Shown one piece after another: positions 51,568 to 63,400 of a stretch of DNA of 64,000 nt. Location of the stretch: contig CP154956.1 of NCBI GenBank assembly GCA_039621445.1, forward strand, positions 61,017,178-61,081,177, in the 5' to 3' direction. The position numbers and the translations under genes are program-made. The notes below the pieces were generated by a model, which saw only the letters and a list, made by a program, of their open reading frames with translations, was not told the DNA's origin and did no database searches. Source of the stretch: Euglena gracilis (lineage: Eukaryota; Euglenida; Euglenophyceae; Euglenales). Each line of letters starts with the position of its first letter. The stretch's first letter is position 1.

Positions 51568-52700
51568 CTAGTTGATGTGCGAGGGTTTGTGAGGATGGGG
51601 GTGAACTTCTTTCCTCTTTTTGTTTTGTCCAAAATTTGTCCTCATAATGACCTTTCTATCCACAAAACTTGCACCAAAGAGAAACAGAAAACTGAGGGGG
51701 TCCAGGTTGGTTGGACTGACTTTGCACACCTTGCACATGGGAAAAACCCTTGCCTTTGCCCTTCCCTTTGGCAGTACCGCTTCCTTTGCCTTTGGGGTAA
51801 ACTCCTTTGCCTTTTCCTTTGCCTTGAACCTGGGAAAACCCTGAAGGTTTGGAAGATGAAGAAACCTGGGAATCAACCATGGGCAAGTCTTCTTGGGATT
51901 TTTGTGGCTGGAGTGTTTCCTGGAGAGTATGCAGCGAAATTTTCTTTTGAAGATGACGTTCCAAACTATCCTCTTGGGCCTTTTTCAGCAAGCAAACTTT
52001 CAAGTCCTCATAGTTTCTGTCCTCCTTTTGTAGTACCTGTCTGGTCTCAACTCAGAAAACATCTTGTGGTGAATTTTCCTGGAGAGGTAGAGGTACTTTT
52101 CCTGGTCTCCCAAATCTCCCTTTGACATTCTGGCTGTCACCTCCTCAAACTCAACCAACAACCTTTTCACTGTGGCTGAGTCTGGGGTGGCTGAAAGGGA
52201 CTGGTGATGGTCAAGGGACTCCCGAAGCGTAAGGTCGTTCTCGAGCTTCGGAAACAGTTGGGACAATGCCAAAAGCACTTTGTCAAGCTGGGGCTGCTCC
52301 TCAACAACCTTTTCAACAACCTTTCTGTACTTGGGAACAACACATTGGATGAGCCAATCCAACTGAAAGCTTCTGGGGCACTTTTCTCACCAGAAAGACG
52401 CAACCAACGTTCAGACTCTTTCAAAAAGGCTTCAAGGTCCGAACCATCAAACGAAGGCAACGGGACTGGAGGAAGTTTGGCTGTCACAGAACTTTCTTTC
52501 AACTCCAAGATACCTCTTAACTTCTCAATCCTCTTCTCCCAAAAAGAGTGGGGTGTGAACGAGGAAACGAGAGGGGGTTGACGAGTCCTTGGACTCGTGG
52601 CCGAAGACTCTGAGCTCGAGGTCCTTCAGCTTCTCCGCGATGTCCTGTAGAGTGGACTGATGCTCAGGCTCTTGTTCAGGCGGTGGTTACTCAGTCATGG
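51568..52700 (-). pseudogene. Gypsy2 gag with zinc knuckle
   Basis: Capsid-like segments LPSFDGSDLEAFLKESERWL and MFSELRPDRYYKRRTETMR align with Gypsy1 gag in two frames. A Gly/Lys-rich GKGKGKGFS tract is followed by WCKFCG, a stop and KGHYEDKFW. The knuckle is in the sense orientation, unlike Gypsy1. Confidence 0.75.
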
Positions 52701-52939
52701 TGGCTCACAGGCTCACGCTATGGCTTTTCACACTTGAGTGGGTTCTCTTTCTTTGTCCGTCCCCGGGTTGTGCTTACCTTTGTCCGGCTGGCCTTAGTAA
52801 AAAGCTTTGGCTGGGGGCCCTCACAAAGGAGTGGGTCAGACCGGGTCCAGTCTCTTTCATCCACTGCCCAGGGAGGTCAGCGGAGGGGAAGGTAGCCAAA
52901 GCCACATTTTCAACACCTCCCTGTACCAGAGGATTCAGA

Positions 52940-55120
52940 AAAGTCTAACATGGTGGACAAAAATGCCCCCCCAGCAACATGTCACCTCATCAATGATGGC
53001 ATTCAACCCTGGGTAAATCCCCCAAAATTATCCACACACCCAAAGGCCAGAGCCAATCCAGCACAGGCAATGAAAATTCTTATAGACTACGAAAAAAACT
53101 GGTTGAGTAAAGAGAGTGGGGAATTCAGGTACTCAGAATTTAATCCCATGGTTTTTAATTTCAACACCAGAAGGGGGAAGAATAAAATGGAGAATGATCA
53201 GCGACTGCAGGGAAAACAATCAACATTTCCCAGTGAAAACGTTCAAGCTGGATCATATACAGGACATTTTTCCTGTTTTTGCAAAAAGGCCACTGGGCAA
53301 AACAAAATCGATCTCAAGGATGCGTATTTTCACATCCCTGTAAACCCAGCCTAAGGCCATTTTTGATACATCAGCTAGTGGAGCAGACCTGAGATTTCCA
53401 GGCAGCTGTTTTGGCCTAAACGTTATGCTCCAAAGTTTCATGGGGGTTATGAAAACGTTCGAAAAGCTTTGGAGGAAAAAAGGAATTCAGCTATTCATTA
53501 ACCTGGACGACATTTTGCTGGTAGCCCCCACCCAAAACAATTTACAAAGTTATCTGAACACAGTGGTCAAGGATTTACTAAGCTCAGGTTTCAATATCAA
53601 TGTCAAAAAGTCACCCCTGCACCCCACACAGATCGTAAATCATCTACTATTTCAACTGAACTTTCCAGAAGGAAAATTACAGGTGCCCCTACAAAAAGTA
53701 AAGACCATAAAGAAGGAACTGGGGGAAATCGCGAAAACGGATCACATGTCAAAAAAGCAGCTAGCTGCCATATTGGGTCAAATAAGATGCAATTTAATGC
53801 CCTGCCCTTTTTGAGGGCTTTCACAGATTCCTTGGCAAAATTTTTGGTAACAAATTCTGGAGCCTCCTGGGAATCAAAAAAATCATATTTCCCCAGAAAT
53901 CAAGGGCCAATTACGGGAGAAAAAAAAATTGCTACACACCTGGGGGGCAGACACTTCCCCCAAAATGCAACCCGGGAATTGCACTCAGACAGCAGCACCC
54001 AAGCATGGGGGGGGGGGGCTGGGGGGCTAGAAATCCACACTGGAAACACTGTCCAAGAGGTCTGGAGAGAAAACTCCATTTTTCGTATAAATGTCAAAGA
54101 GTTGCATGCAGCAGTCAACACATTGAAAAGCTTAAGCAAGCCAGGAGAAACGATGTCCCTTCAAGTGGAGAACCAGGAAATTTACTATTACCTGACAAAT
54201 GGGGGGGGGGCAGAAAAGACCCCTTCAACAAAATTCTAAGACCCTTTTTCATATGGTGCATGGAGCGCAACATAAACCTTCAGGTGAAATGGGTGCCTTC
54301 AAACGAATGCCTAGCAGACCCCATCAGCAGATGGGAAATGGACAGGGGTGATTACTCACTAGACCCCCGCCTTTTTCGCTGGCTTCAACAGCACTTCAAA
54401 ATTTTCATTCAGCTAAAAAAAACAGATTTATTTGCTTCACCGGGCAACAAAAAACTGCCAAATTTTGTGGCCAGGTGGCCCCATTGGGAGGCTTCAGCAG
54501 TGGATGCACTACTATGCCCCCTGGACAACCTGGGGGATTTATATGCTAACCCCCACCTGGTCTGTAATTCAGTAATTTCTACTCAGAGTGAGGCTGTTTC
54601 CAAAGACCAAAGTTTTGATGGGACACCCCCTTTGGGATTTAGCAGTGTGGTGCCCCCAATTAATAAAAATGAAGTTCCAGGGACCCCTTGCTTGAAAATA
54701 ACCCCTTTCATGAGCATGTTCACCAACTGCAGGGGGGGGGGAAATCCACCCCCCAGGTGGCCCCTTCTTTGCATGATTTGCTCAGGCAAATCCTGGATGG
54801 GAAACAAATTAAGGTTGAGACTATAAACGATTTTCTGGGGGAAAACCCCAATTTAAAGCGTTATCAGAGTTCCTTTTCACTATTATGGGTGATTCTGGAG
54901 AAAATGGGGGTGCCCCACCCCCCTGAAGCCGCCACAGACCAAGTGGCTGACGCTTTAGTACAATTTTTTCAATCTTCCAAAGGCCCAGGCAAGTAATGCC
55001 TACCGTGCTATGCTTTTGATTCCTTGGTTTGGTAGTTTGAGATTCAACACCATCTTAGCCCCTTACAAGAGGCTTTGGAATCAAAATCTGGAAAAATATG
55101 GAGGTTTTTGGGATTTCTGA
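52940..55120 (+). pseudogene. DIRS-like element 2: RT, RNase H, recombinase N-terminus
   Basis: It is homologous to element 1 from NNMSTNQGW-type sequence onward. Motifs: KDAYFHIPV (53335), INLDDILLVAP (Asn for Tyr, both Asp kept), QLAAILGQIRCNLM, RELHSDSSTQAWGGG, ADPISRWEMDRGDYSLDP, KTDLFASPGNKK and NPNLKRYQSSFSLLWVILEK. It lacks gag at the left and the recombinase catalytic domain at the right. The NPPW motif has drifted to NPHL. Frame changes near 53400, 53800 and 54800 show it is inactive. Confidence 0.8.
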
Positions 55121-56285
55121 TCTCAGAAAACTCAAGGTATCCTGGTTTGCCAAGGCATGTTGTTCAAGTATCAGTGAAAGAACCATCGAAGAAAGACATT
55201 TAGAAGTGAAATGCAGCTGGGGCTGCCAGCAGCAGGAGGAGGAATCCAAAGGAGGAGGAGGAGATCATCAACCTCCAGAACCTGCAGTAAGCTGTGGTAT
55301 GTACTGCTGATGGACACCCTGCTCATGCTGCAGATTGTAATTTGCAGCTGGGTGTTGGATGGTTGAAAACATTTGGAACAGATTCTGTGACAGTTTTCTG
55401 CAGTTTGTGCTTTTGTTTGGGTTGGGAGTCCGTTGCTGGAAAGTTCGGGCCACGTAGCCCCTTTTGCCACACCATTTATGGGTTGGGAGGCACTTTCCAA
55501 AAGCAAATTTGGGCCCAGCAGCCCCAGGACACACCAGGCAAAATGCACATGTCATTTCCAGTCCCAAAGTTCTGTACTGCTGTGATGGGTTGGGAGGCAA
55601 ATGCTTTAGCATTTTTGGGCCCAGCAGCCCCTTATGCCACACCACACACTGTGCAACTCAGTTTCAATTGTCCATTTGTGTTGTAAATCCTTTGGGCAGT
55701 CAATGGTACCTGATTCGGCTCGGATCAATGCACACAATTTTGGGCAGAAGAAAGTTCAACATGTCAATGTCAGAAAAAGATTTGCAGAATCAATTGTCAG
55801 AATTTCAATGTCAATTTTGGATTTTTGAAAATGTTGGTTCCTGGCCCTGCCATTTTGTGGGTGCCGCTTCAAGGGGGCCCTGCCCTGGCATTCACATTTG
55901 GCAACCCGAGCCGGCCTGGGCTTCTGGGGGGCCTTCTGGGATAACTTGTGGTTTCTGGGGGGAAACCGCAGGTTCCTCAGATGGCGTCCCAAATGGGCCC
56001 AGGAGTGGGCAAGGGGGGGTCATGGAGGATTGTGTTGTATTGGCTGGGATTGCTGGCAGCAGCTGCTTTACGCTTTAATCGGTTTTGTTGTACATTACTC
56101 GACAGCGCCCCCCCCCCTAAAAAAAAAAACCACCCCCAGACCAAAATCCCCAGATCAATGCCAGCCGCCCAACTTCGTGGGTTGTCGGCACTGGCCTGGG
56201 AGGGGTGTGTGGGAGGGCGGCTGGCAACAGCAAAAATTAGGAAGAGCAAAGCCTAATTCACAGAAAAAATTGCCATTTCACTTTG
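55121..56285. other. Intergenic stretch with imperfect tandem repeats
   Basis: GGGTTGGGAGGCAAATG and GGGTTGGGAGGCACTTTCC, each followed by TTTGGGCCCAGCAGCCCC, form two related units near 55480-55640. ATCTCAGAAAACTCAAGGTA at 55122 recurs at 56452. No gene is recognised. Confidence 0.5.
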
Positions 56286-56287
56286 TA

Positions 56288-56487
56288 GGTGGCAATAAGC
56301 TGAATACCTTGTTCAAAGCCTCTTGGAAGACTTTGTTTTGATGCCTTGCTTTGGGTTTTACTGGTGGAAGTTCCGGCGGAAGGATTACAAAAAAGTGGTA
56401 TTTTGAAGCGCTGAAGCCAGAAAATCCAAGTGAATTCCCAGAAAAAAGACATCTCAGAAAACTCAAGGTATTCAGCTTTTTGCCACC
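56288..56487. mobile_element. Small 200-bp inverted-repeat element
   Basis: GGTGGCAATAAGCTGAATAC at the left and GTATTCAGCTTTTTGCCACC at the right are inverted with one mismatch, and the match extends four more bases inward. No TSD was found. Confidence 0.55.
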
Positions 56488-56823
56488 GAAAAAAAATAGA
56501 CACTCAGAAAGTTTTCCCCTCTCGCCGGTTCGGTGACCGTGCGCGGAATGGGCTCCCCGGCAGGCCGAGTGGGGGAAAACAGTCACCCGGCGCTCCGGTA
56601 AAAATAGGCACACGCGCCCCAAAAATTCCCTTTTTTTGTGTCTTTCGGTCCCTGAATTCAGCCAGAACCTGGGTTCCGGCAGCCAAATAATTCAAAAAAT
56701 GGGGGGGGGAACGGTATTTTTGGCCAACTCCTTGGGGGTGCCTCTGAAGCAGTAGGGGGGGGGGGGGAGGAAAAGCCTGGTTTGAATTTAAAAAAGGGTA
56801 GCGGGGGGGACGGAAGAACACCT

Positions 56824-57014
56824 TCAGCTTGATTTCCAGCGCCGCTTGCTCTTCCTTTTTTTTGAAATTAAACTCTTTCCTTTGGATTGACCTTCCGGAT
56901 TGACTTTTTGAAATTCTTGAACAATTGTTTTCTTGAATTCAGATTGAATTTTTGATATTCCTTCCTTCAGCATGCACAATTCTTTGAATGAAACATTCGG
57001 AAAAGAGAACCTGG
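56824..57014 (-). CDS. Candidate last exon, basic C-terminus
   Basis: On the minus strand a strong acceptor (CTTTTCCCCCCCAG) precedes a segment with CMLKEGISKIQSEFKKTIVQ and a tail SKKRKSKRRWKSS before the stop. A helical and then highly basic end looks like real coding. The gene it belongs to is unclear and may include the Pro-rich region upstream. Confidence 0.35.
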
Positions 57015-57065
57015 GGGGGAAAAGTACACAGGTAAAAAAAGTAGCGGAATGGGGCAGAATGTTCG

Positions 57066-59433
57066 CTAATTCCAGTGCGCAGGCGCCAGGCCGCCTCCCG
57101 CCGCCCACACTCCCCTTCCTACCGAGGCACCCGGCCTCGCCTGCCTTCGGCTAACCTCGGAGGCGGGAGCGGGGGGCGATGCGCACCTCATCGGCGAAGT
57201 GAACGAATGGTACAAACAAACGTCGGGGCGGTTCGGGTATACGGAGGGCAGGGGTGTGGCCTTGGCCTCGGCCTTGGCCTTTGGCGTTTGGTGCCCGGGG
57301 GCGCCCCTCGTGTGCGGCCTCGCGCGCCACAGGAGCCTGGTCGGGGGTTGGCGTTGGTCCCCGGGCGGTCTGCTGGCCGGCCGGGCGCAGGCTCCTGTGG
57401 GCGCCTTGGGTGGGGGTGGAACTCCTCCGGGCTCTGGGCGGGGGCCGGGGGCACCGGAGCGTTCAGCCGTTCGGGGGGGCTGCGCGCGCCGTGGGTTCGT
57501 GGGGGGGGGGGGCGGTCCCTTGGGCTCCCTTGGGTCTTTCTGGTGCCTGGGGGGTCTCTTCGGCTCGCCTCCTTTGCCCCCGCCTGGCCTGGCTGGCTGG
57601 GGGGGGGGGGGGTGTCCCTTTCTCCCCCGCGCCCCTGTTCGTTTCTCTTGTGGCGCTATGGGGGGGGGGGTGCTCCTTGCGCCCTCTTCGGTTCTCGTTT
57701 GGCGCTCTGGGGCTCCGGTGGGTGTGGGCGCCCCTGGGGGGGGGGGCGGTTTTTTTTTTGGGGCCCCTTGGGGGGGGCTTTTTTTTTTTTTTTTTGGGGG
57801 GTCCGGGGGGGGGGGGCGTTTTTTTTTTTTGGGGCGCCCCGGGGGGGGGGGTTGTTTTTTTTTTTTTTTTTGCCCGGGGGGTCCCCCTGGGGTCTTCTGC
57901 CTTGGTGTGTGGGGGGTCTTTGGTCGTGCTCCTCTGGGCCCCCTGGGGGGGGGGCGGCCTTGGTTGGTGGCCTCTGGGCCCCCCGGGGGGGCGTCTGGGT
58001 TTGGGCCTGGCCCCCGGGGGGGTTTGCCTCTGCCCCCTGGGGGGGCCTCTCTGGCCCCCCGGGGGGGGGGGCTCGTGGCCCCCCTGGTGGCTCGGGGCCC
58101 TGGGGTCTGGTGGTCTGGGCCCTGGCTCGGTGGCCCTCTGGGGCCCCTCTTGGGGTGCCCCCTGGGGGGGCCTGTCGCTGGGGGGGGGGCCCCTGGCCGT
58201 GGGGGCTTGGGGGTGGCTTCGCTCTCGCTGGGGGGCCTGGGGGGGGCTTCGGTTTCCCTTGGGGGGGGGGGCTGTGGCTGTGCTTGTGGTTCCCCGGGGG
58301 GGGGCGCCGGTGGCTTCTGGGGTTCCTCCCTGGGGGGGGGGGCTGGCTTCGGTTCCTTCCCCTGGGGGGGGGTGCTCTTGGCCTCTGGGGGCCCCCTGGG
58401 GGGGTGGCTCGGCCCCGGCTTCGTCCCCCTGGGGGGTGGCTCTGCCCTCTGGGGTCGTTCTGGTGCCCCTGGGGGGCTTTGGCTTTCGGTCCCCTGGGGG
58501 GGGGGTTGCGTCGGTTCCCCCTGGGGGGGCCTGCTGGCTCGGTGGCCCCTGGGGGGGTGGCTTGGCTCGGTGTCCCCCCTGGGGGGGGGGTGGCTTTTCG
58601 GTTCCCCCTGGGGGGGCCTGGCTGGCTTCGGTTCCCCCTGGGGGGGGGGGGGGTGGCCTCGGTTCTTCCCCCTGGGGGGGGGGGTGGCTTGGTCCCCGGG
58701 CCTCTCTTCCCCCTGGGGGGGTGGCTTCGTTCCCCCTGGGGGGCTGGCTGGCTTCGGTTCCCCTTGGGGGGGGGGTGGCTTGGCTGGCTCGGTTCCCCCT
58801 GGGGGGGGGGTGGCTTCGGTTCCCCCTTGGGGCCTGGCTGGCTTCGGTTCCCCCTGGGGGGGGCGGGGCTTCGGTTCCCCTGGGGGGCACTGGCTGGCTG
58901 CGGTTCCCCCTGGCGGGGGGTGCTTCGGCCCCTGGGGGGGTGGCTGCTTCGGTTCCCCCTGGGGGGGGGGGTGGCTTGGCTCTCCCCCTGGGGGGGGGGT
59001 GCCTTGCTGCATTGGCTGTCTGCCTCCCCTCGCTGGCTGGGCGGTGGTTGGCTGGTGGCCCCCTTGGGCCGCTGGCTTGTCTGTGTGGCCTCCGCCCCCC
59101 GCTCTCTCCCGGCCGTTGTCTTCCCTTGGCCGGCTGGGGGGTCTGCTCTGCCCCTGGCTGCCGCCCGCTTGTGGCTTCCGGCCTTGGGCGCCAGCCTCGT
59201 CCTGCCTCCACAGTATCAGTGCCAGTGTGAAGGACCGGGGCAGAGACATCCGCTGCCAACCGTCGGCTCGCCTCCGACGGTGTAGTCTCCACGTACCCAG
59301 CCTCCGCCAGCGTCTTGGTCCACGGCGCAGCAGGCACTCTGGCGAATCGGCAGGCAAGGAACGGCAGCAGCAGCAGCAGCCCCACAAATACAACCCCCGC
59401 TACCCAGTACGGTTTGACGCCAGGCTTTTCCAA
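57066..59433 (-). CDS. Pro-rich repetitive ORF with N-terminal membrane segment
   Basis: From ATG at 59433 the minus strand begins MEKPGVKPYWVAGVVFVGLL, continuing with Leu/Pro-Phe to about residue 28, a single hydrophobic segment suitable for a signal anchor. After about 90 residues it becomes repetitive GEPKPARPPQ and PPPQGEPK words, in one frame to 57463 and in a neighbouring frame to 57066. A GTGAGT donor lies upstream near 59520. It could be a cell-wall or extracellular Pro-rich protein. The length-variable G-runs and absence of stops in most frames mean coding is unproven. Confidence 0.35.
57600..59010. repeat. G-run minisatellite (TTCGGTTCCCCCTGGGGGG units)
   Basis: On the + strand, units like GGCTTCGGTTCCCCCTGGGG recur with runs of 6 to 13 G. 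Near 57740-57870 there are also long T runs. Every unit carries the near-palindrome CCCCCTGGGGG. Confidence 0.9.
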
Positions 59434-60046
59434 CCACCCCCGGGGCGGTGGGCTGGCATGGGTAGCCGTGGGTAGGGGAAAATGGGTGGCCTCCGGGTTG
59501 GGGCCGGAAAGGGCCGGGACTCACCAGGCCTGCGTTGGGGGGATTGAGGACGCAGACACCGGCGGTGGTGCCCTCTCGCCGCCTTGAGGCTGAGGACGGG
59601 TCCTGGAGGTGCAACGGGAAGGAGCCATGGGTGGCGAAGGCTCCATCGGGACAGGGGATGAATGGGGCGCACTGGGTATGGGGGTGCGCTGGCAGGAAAT
59701 GATGTGAGAGGAACGGGGACGGCGTGGCACAGGCCGGCGGCATGGGGGGGTGCCGGCCCGTACACACCGGGAAGGCCGCAGGCGGAGGGGGCACCGCGTC
59801 CCCGCCCGCAGCCGGGAAATGGTTCGGAATGGGCACATACGGAGAATGGGTGAACATCGCAGAGGCAGCCACAGCCGCCTGGGGGGCAGCCACAGCAGCC
59901 TGGGTGGCAGCCACCACCGTCGCCTGGGGGGCGGCCACAGCAGCCTGGGAGGCAGCCACAGCCGCCTGGGGGGCAGCGTGCGGCAGCAAATGAGCGAACG
60001 CAGACACGGGCTGCGCACACTCAGCTCCTGTCGATGGACACACCAA
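59216..60046 (-). CDS. Ala/Pro-rich ORF with APQAAVAA repeats
   Basis: 276 codons open from ATG at 60046. It has five or six copies of APQAAVAA/ASQAAVAA-type octapeptides near residues 30-60, encoded by a 24-30 bp DNA repeat at 59850-59975. The remainder is Pro/His-rich. It lies just downstream of the chromodomain gypsy pol and may be element-derived. No family is recognised. Confidence 0.3.
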   Translation of the reverse strand: MVCPSTGAECAQPVSAFAHLLPHAAPQAAVAASQAAVAAPQATVVAATQAAVAAPQAAVAASAMFTHSPYVPIPNHFPAAGGDAVPPPPAAFPVCTGRHPPMPPACATPSPFLSHHFLPAHPHTQCAPFIPCPDGAFATHGSFPLHLQDPSSASRRREGTTAGVCVLNPPNAGLVSPGPFRPQPGGHPFSPTHGYPCQPTAPGVVGKAWRQTVLGSGGCICGAAAAAAVPCLPIRQSACCAVDQDAGGGWVRGDYTVGGEPTVGSGCLCPGPSHWH

Positions 60047-60077
60047 GGTTGATACCGCAGCAGAGGGGATCTGGGGA

Positions 60078-60410
60078 TCAGCCTCCTGCGACAGCTGGGG
60101 AAACGCAGAGACGGAGGGACGGTCGGACGGGTGGTGCCAGCGGGACGGGCTGGTGCGATGCAGCGGCGGCGACGGTCCGCGGTGGATCCTGACCTAGCGC
60201 TGGCGGTGGATCGCGTGTCGGGACGTGCTGTGCTGCAGGCACCGCTGTGCCCACTGGGGGGTCCGCTGACTCCCCTTCCTGGCTGCTTGCCTCCTCGTCC
60301 TTCTTGATGTCCTCGTCGGGCCAGACCCACTCCTCGGGTGGGTCCTCCCACTCGGTGTTGTTGATGACCTCCTGCTCCTGCTTCTTCACCTCCGCGATGA
60401 TGACCGCCAC
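60078..60410 (-). CDS. Acidic ORF directly downstream of gypsy pol
   Basis: It opens within a few bases of the pol stop in another frame. It encodes IIAEVKKQEQEVINNTEWED and then a run rich in Glu and Asp (DEDIKKDEEASSQEGES). It could be the displaced C-terminus of pol after a frameshift, or a separate small gene. No domain is recognised. Confidence 0.4.
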   Translation of the reverse strand: MAVIIAEVKKQEQEVINNTEWEDPPEEWVWPDEDIKKDEEASSQEGESADPPVGTAVPAAQHVPTRDPPPALGQDPPRTVAAAASHQPVPLAPPVRPSLRLCVSPAVAGG

Positions 60411-60411
60411 C

Positions 60412-63400
60412 TCAGCCGGTTTTCCTTTGGAGGTAGTCCAGCAGGTCCACCTTGAGCTTCTTGGACTTGGCGTACTCGATCATCTGCTGAGAGTAGCGAT
60501 GGTAAAAATTCTTCAAAGGCTCCCACGTGAGAGTCGGGTGGCCCTCCCACTTCACCTCGAACTCCCAGTCGCCGTCGTCTCGTCGGCGGTGCCGCCGGAT
60601 CTCCTCCACCGTCCACTCCTCGATGTCCACGTCTTCTTGCGGTCTGGCCTGCCGGTAGACGAACATCTTGGGCGGGCCCCACAGCCGCGTGTCATCGCGG
60701 TAGGCCTTCAGCTGGCAGCGGTGGGCCTCTTGGCGGCGGCCCTCCTCCAGCTCCAGCTCGTACGAGTGCTCGCCACGGCGCGCGGTGACCCGGGCTGGGC
60801 CAAGCCAGTAGCTCTCGAGCTTCTGGCCCGGCCGCCTCGGAGGCCGGAGGTACCAGACGAGGTCTCCCTTGGCGAACTCCTCGAGGTCCTTCCTGCTCCG
60901 GTTCTTCTGGTCCGCTTGCCGCTTGTGGAGGTCGTTGAGGACGTCGGCGACCTTCTGGTCCACGGCCTTCTGTCTCTCGAAGAACGACACGGCATCCTCC
61001 ACCATGACCGGGGCCTTGTACGGTACGCCACCAGTCCACCGATGCCGTCCATACAGCACCTCGTACGGACTCAGGCCGTGCTGCGCCTTGGAGTCGTTCA
61101 GCTTCTGCACTGCCCTGGGCAGGGACTCCACCCAGGTGATCGGGGCCTCGGCCTTCTCGCTCCGGATCCGCTTCTGCAGCTGCGCACCGAGGGACTCCGC
61201 CCGCCCGTTCGCCGCGTGGTGGTACGCCTGGGCATAGGCGTGGCGGATCCCGTGCAGGCCGCACATGCTGCGCCACCACGCGCCAGCAAAGTGCGGCCCG
61301 CGATCACTCGTGATCACGCTGGGCAGCCCGTGCGGCGACCACCACCCCCGGTACATCGCCTTGGCCACGGTGGCGGCGGTGAGGCCGCGCGTGTGGTGGG
61401 CCGTGGCCACGACCCACCCACTGTGGCGATCGACGCAGGCGGCGAACACGTTGTACAGCTGCCCCTCGAAGTCCACCTCCGGCATCACGAAGAGGTCGAT
61501 GGCCACCGACGCCATGATGTACGGCGGGACGGGCGTCGGGCAGACCTTCAGCCGCAGCGGCTGGTGCGGGTGCTCGGTGGCCTGGCACACCGGGCACGTC
61601 CGCTGCAGCCCGCCGGCCACCTTCGCCGCCTCCATCCGGTCCGCGAAGACGTAGGTGCGCTCGGCCTCCTCCACCAGCCGGTCCCCGCCCACATGGCCGG
61701 AGACCGAGTGCTGCTCCCTCAGCACCTCCGCCAGCAGCCCGCTCGGCACACACCACCTCCCCGCCGAGACGAGCCGCCCATCCACCAGCTGGAACCCGCT
61801 GGGCCAGCCCGGGCCGTTGTGGGCCTGGTCCCAGACGGGCTTCCAGCGCGGGCACACCGCATACGCCTTGCTCCAGTCCATGTCGAAGACGTTGATGTCC
61901 AGGTCAGGCTGCGGGGGCACGGGATCAGCGGTTGACGGCACACCCGCTGAGGGCACTGCAGACGGGGCTGACGCGGCCGGTGACGGCACACCGGCTGCGG
62001 ACGCTGGGACGGGCATGGCCGGTGATGACACCCCGGCTGTGGGCGCTGCGGACGGTGCGATGGACTGCGGTGCGGTGGACTGCGGTGCTGGTGATGGGAC
62101 TGGCGATGGCGCGTTGGATGATGGTGCTGGCACGGACGCTGGTGATGCGATGCACGACGCAGACGGTGGGACTGCCGCAGACGATGCCGACGGTGGGACT
62201 GCTGCGGCCGCGTGAGACGAGGCTGACGGGTGCATCTCACGTGGGTGCTCGGACCGCGTACCGTGCGGGGCGTCTGCTGGGGCGTCTCGGGCGTTGCGCT
62301 GCGTGTCGAGGCGGCTGCGCGTGGTGACGGCGATGTGGGACGCTGACGGGACCGCGGCGAACGACTGGAGCGGGATCAGCTGGATGACGGCCAGCTCTCT
62401 CCCCTCCTTCAGGGTTGACCTCTCCACCTGTTCCGCCTTGGTCTCCTCGTCCTCGGGATGCACCGCCTTCGGGGTGGACTTCTCGCGCAGCTTCTCCTCC
62501 AGGATGTGGGCCTTCATCTCCTTCGTGTCGGCCTCGGTGCCGTGCCACGAGGTGTCGCGCCAGCCTTGTGAGGCCGGGTAGGCCCAGCGAGACATGGCAT
62601 CGCCCACCACGTTGGTCTCGCCGGGGACGTGCACCACGGTGATGCGGAACTCGTTGAGCTTCGCATGCCATCTGGCCCGCCTCCCCTGCGGGCCCACTCC
62701 GGCGACGTACTCCTTGTACCACGACTCCAGGCTGCGGTGGTCGGTCAGGACGAGGATCTCGTTGTCCAGCAGGAAGCCCGCCCACTTGTCGAGGGCGGCC
62801 ACCACGGCATACGTCTCCTTGTCCCGGACATCCCACCGAAGGCGCTGCCCCTCGGTGAGCTTCCGGGACATGAAGGCCACCGGGACGGAGGCCCCCGGCC
62901 GCAGGTCCTCCACCCGCGGCACGCCGTCGATGTTCGGGAACTGCTCCAGCACCGCTCCGATGGCGTAGTCCGACGCGTCGGTGCGCAGGACGAACGGCTT
63001 GGCTGGATCGATGTGGTACAGCTCCAGGTCGGCGACGAGGGCCTTCTTCAGCTTGTCGAACGCCTCCTTCTCCTGCTCCGTCCACACCACTGGGTGCTTG
63101 GATCCCGCCTTGGTCAGCTCCCTCGGCAACTTCAGCTTCTCCTGCAACGGCGCCGCCAGCTCCGCGTAGAGTCTCACGTAGCCCGCATAGTAATTGCAGA
63201 CGCCGAGAAACGCGCGGAGACTGCTGACCGTCGGCGGCAGCTGCCAGTGCTGCACCGCCGACAGCTTGCCTGGGGCAGGCGCCCTCCTGCCGTGCCCCAG
63301 GACATGCCCCACGAACTCGACCTGCCTCATGAAGAGCTTGACCTTGCGGCTGTCGCTGACCCATCTGTCCTTCTCCAAGGCCAGCAACGTCTCACGGACG

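Larger units (their letters stand above)
48874..52700 (-). mobile_element. Truncated Ty3/gypsy-like element (Gypsy2), related to Gypsy1
   Basis: Gag to RNase H homologous to Gypsy1, on the minus strand, without integrase, chromodomain or recognisable LTRs. The RNase H end abuts DIRS recombinase sequence at about 48873, giving one fused open frame. The gag start ATGACTGAG is followed by an in-frame TAA. Multiple frameshifts are present. Confidence 0.85.

Noticed and set aside
57075-59285. Gly/Trp-rich + strand ORFs of 650-760 codons
   Set aside because: They consist of the G-run minisatellite read in three frames and have no domain, start context or splice signals.
60247-61935. 562-codon + strand ORF opposite integrase
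   Set aside because: Antisense shadow of GC-rich integrase coding sequence. The minus frame carries all catalytic motifs.
61655-62327. Gly/Ala/Asp-rich + strand ORFs over the gypsy pol linker
   Set aside because: Antisense shadow of the Ala/Pro/Ser linker of the minus-strand Pol.
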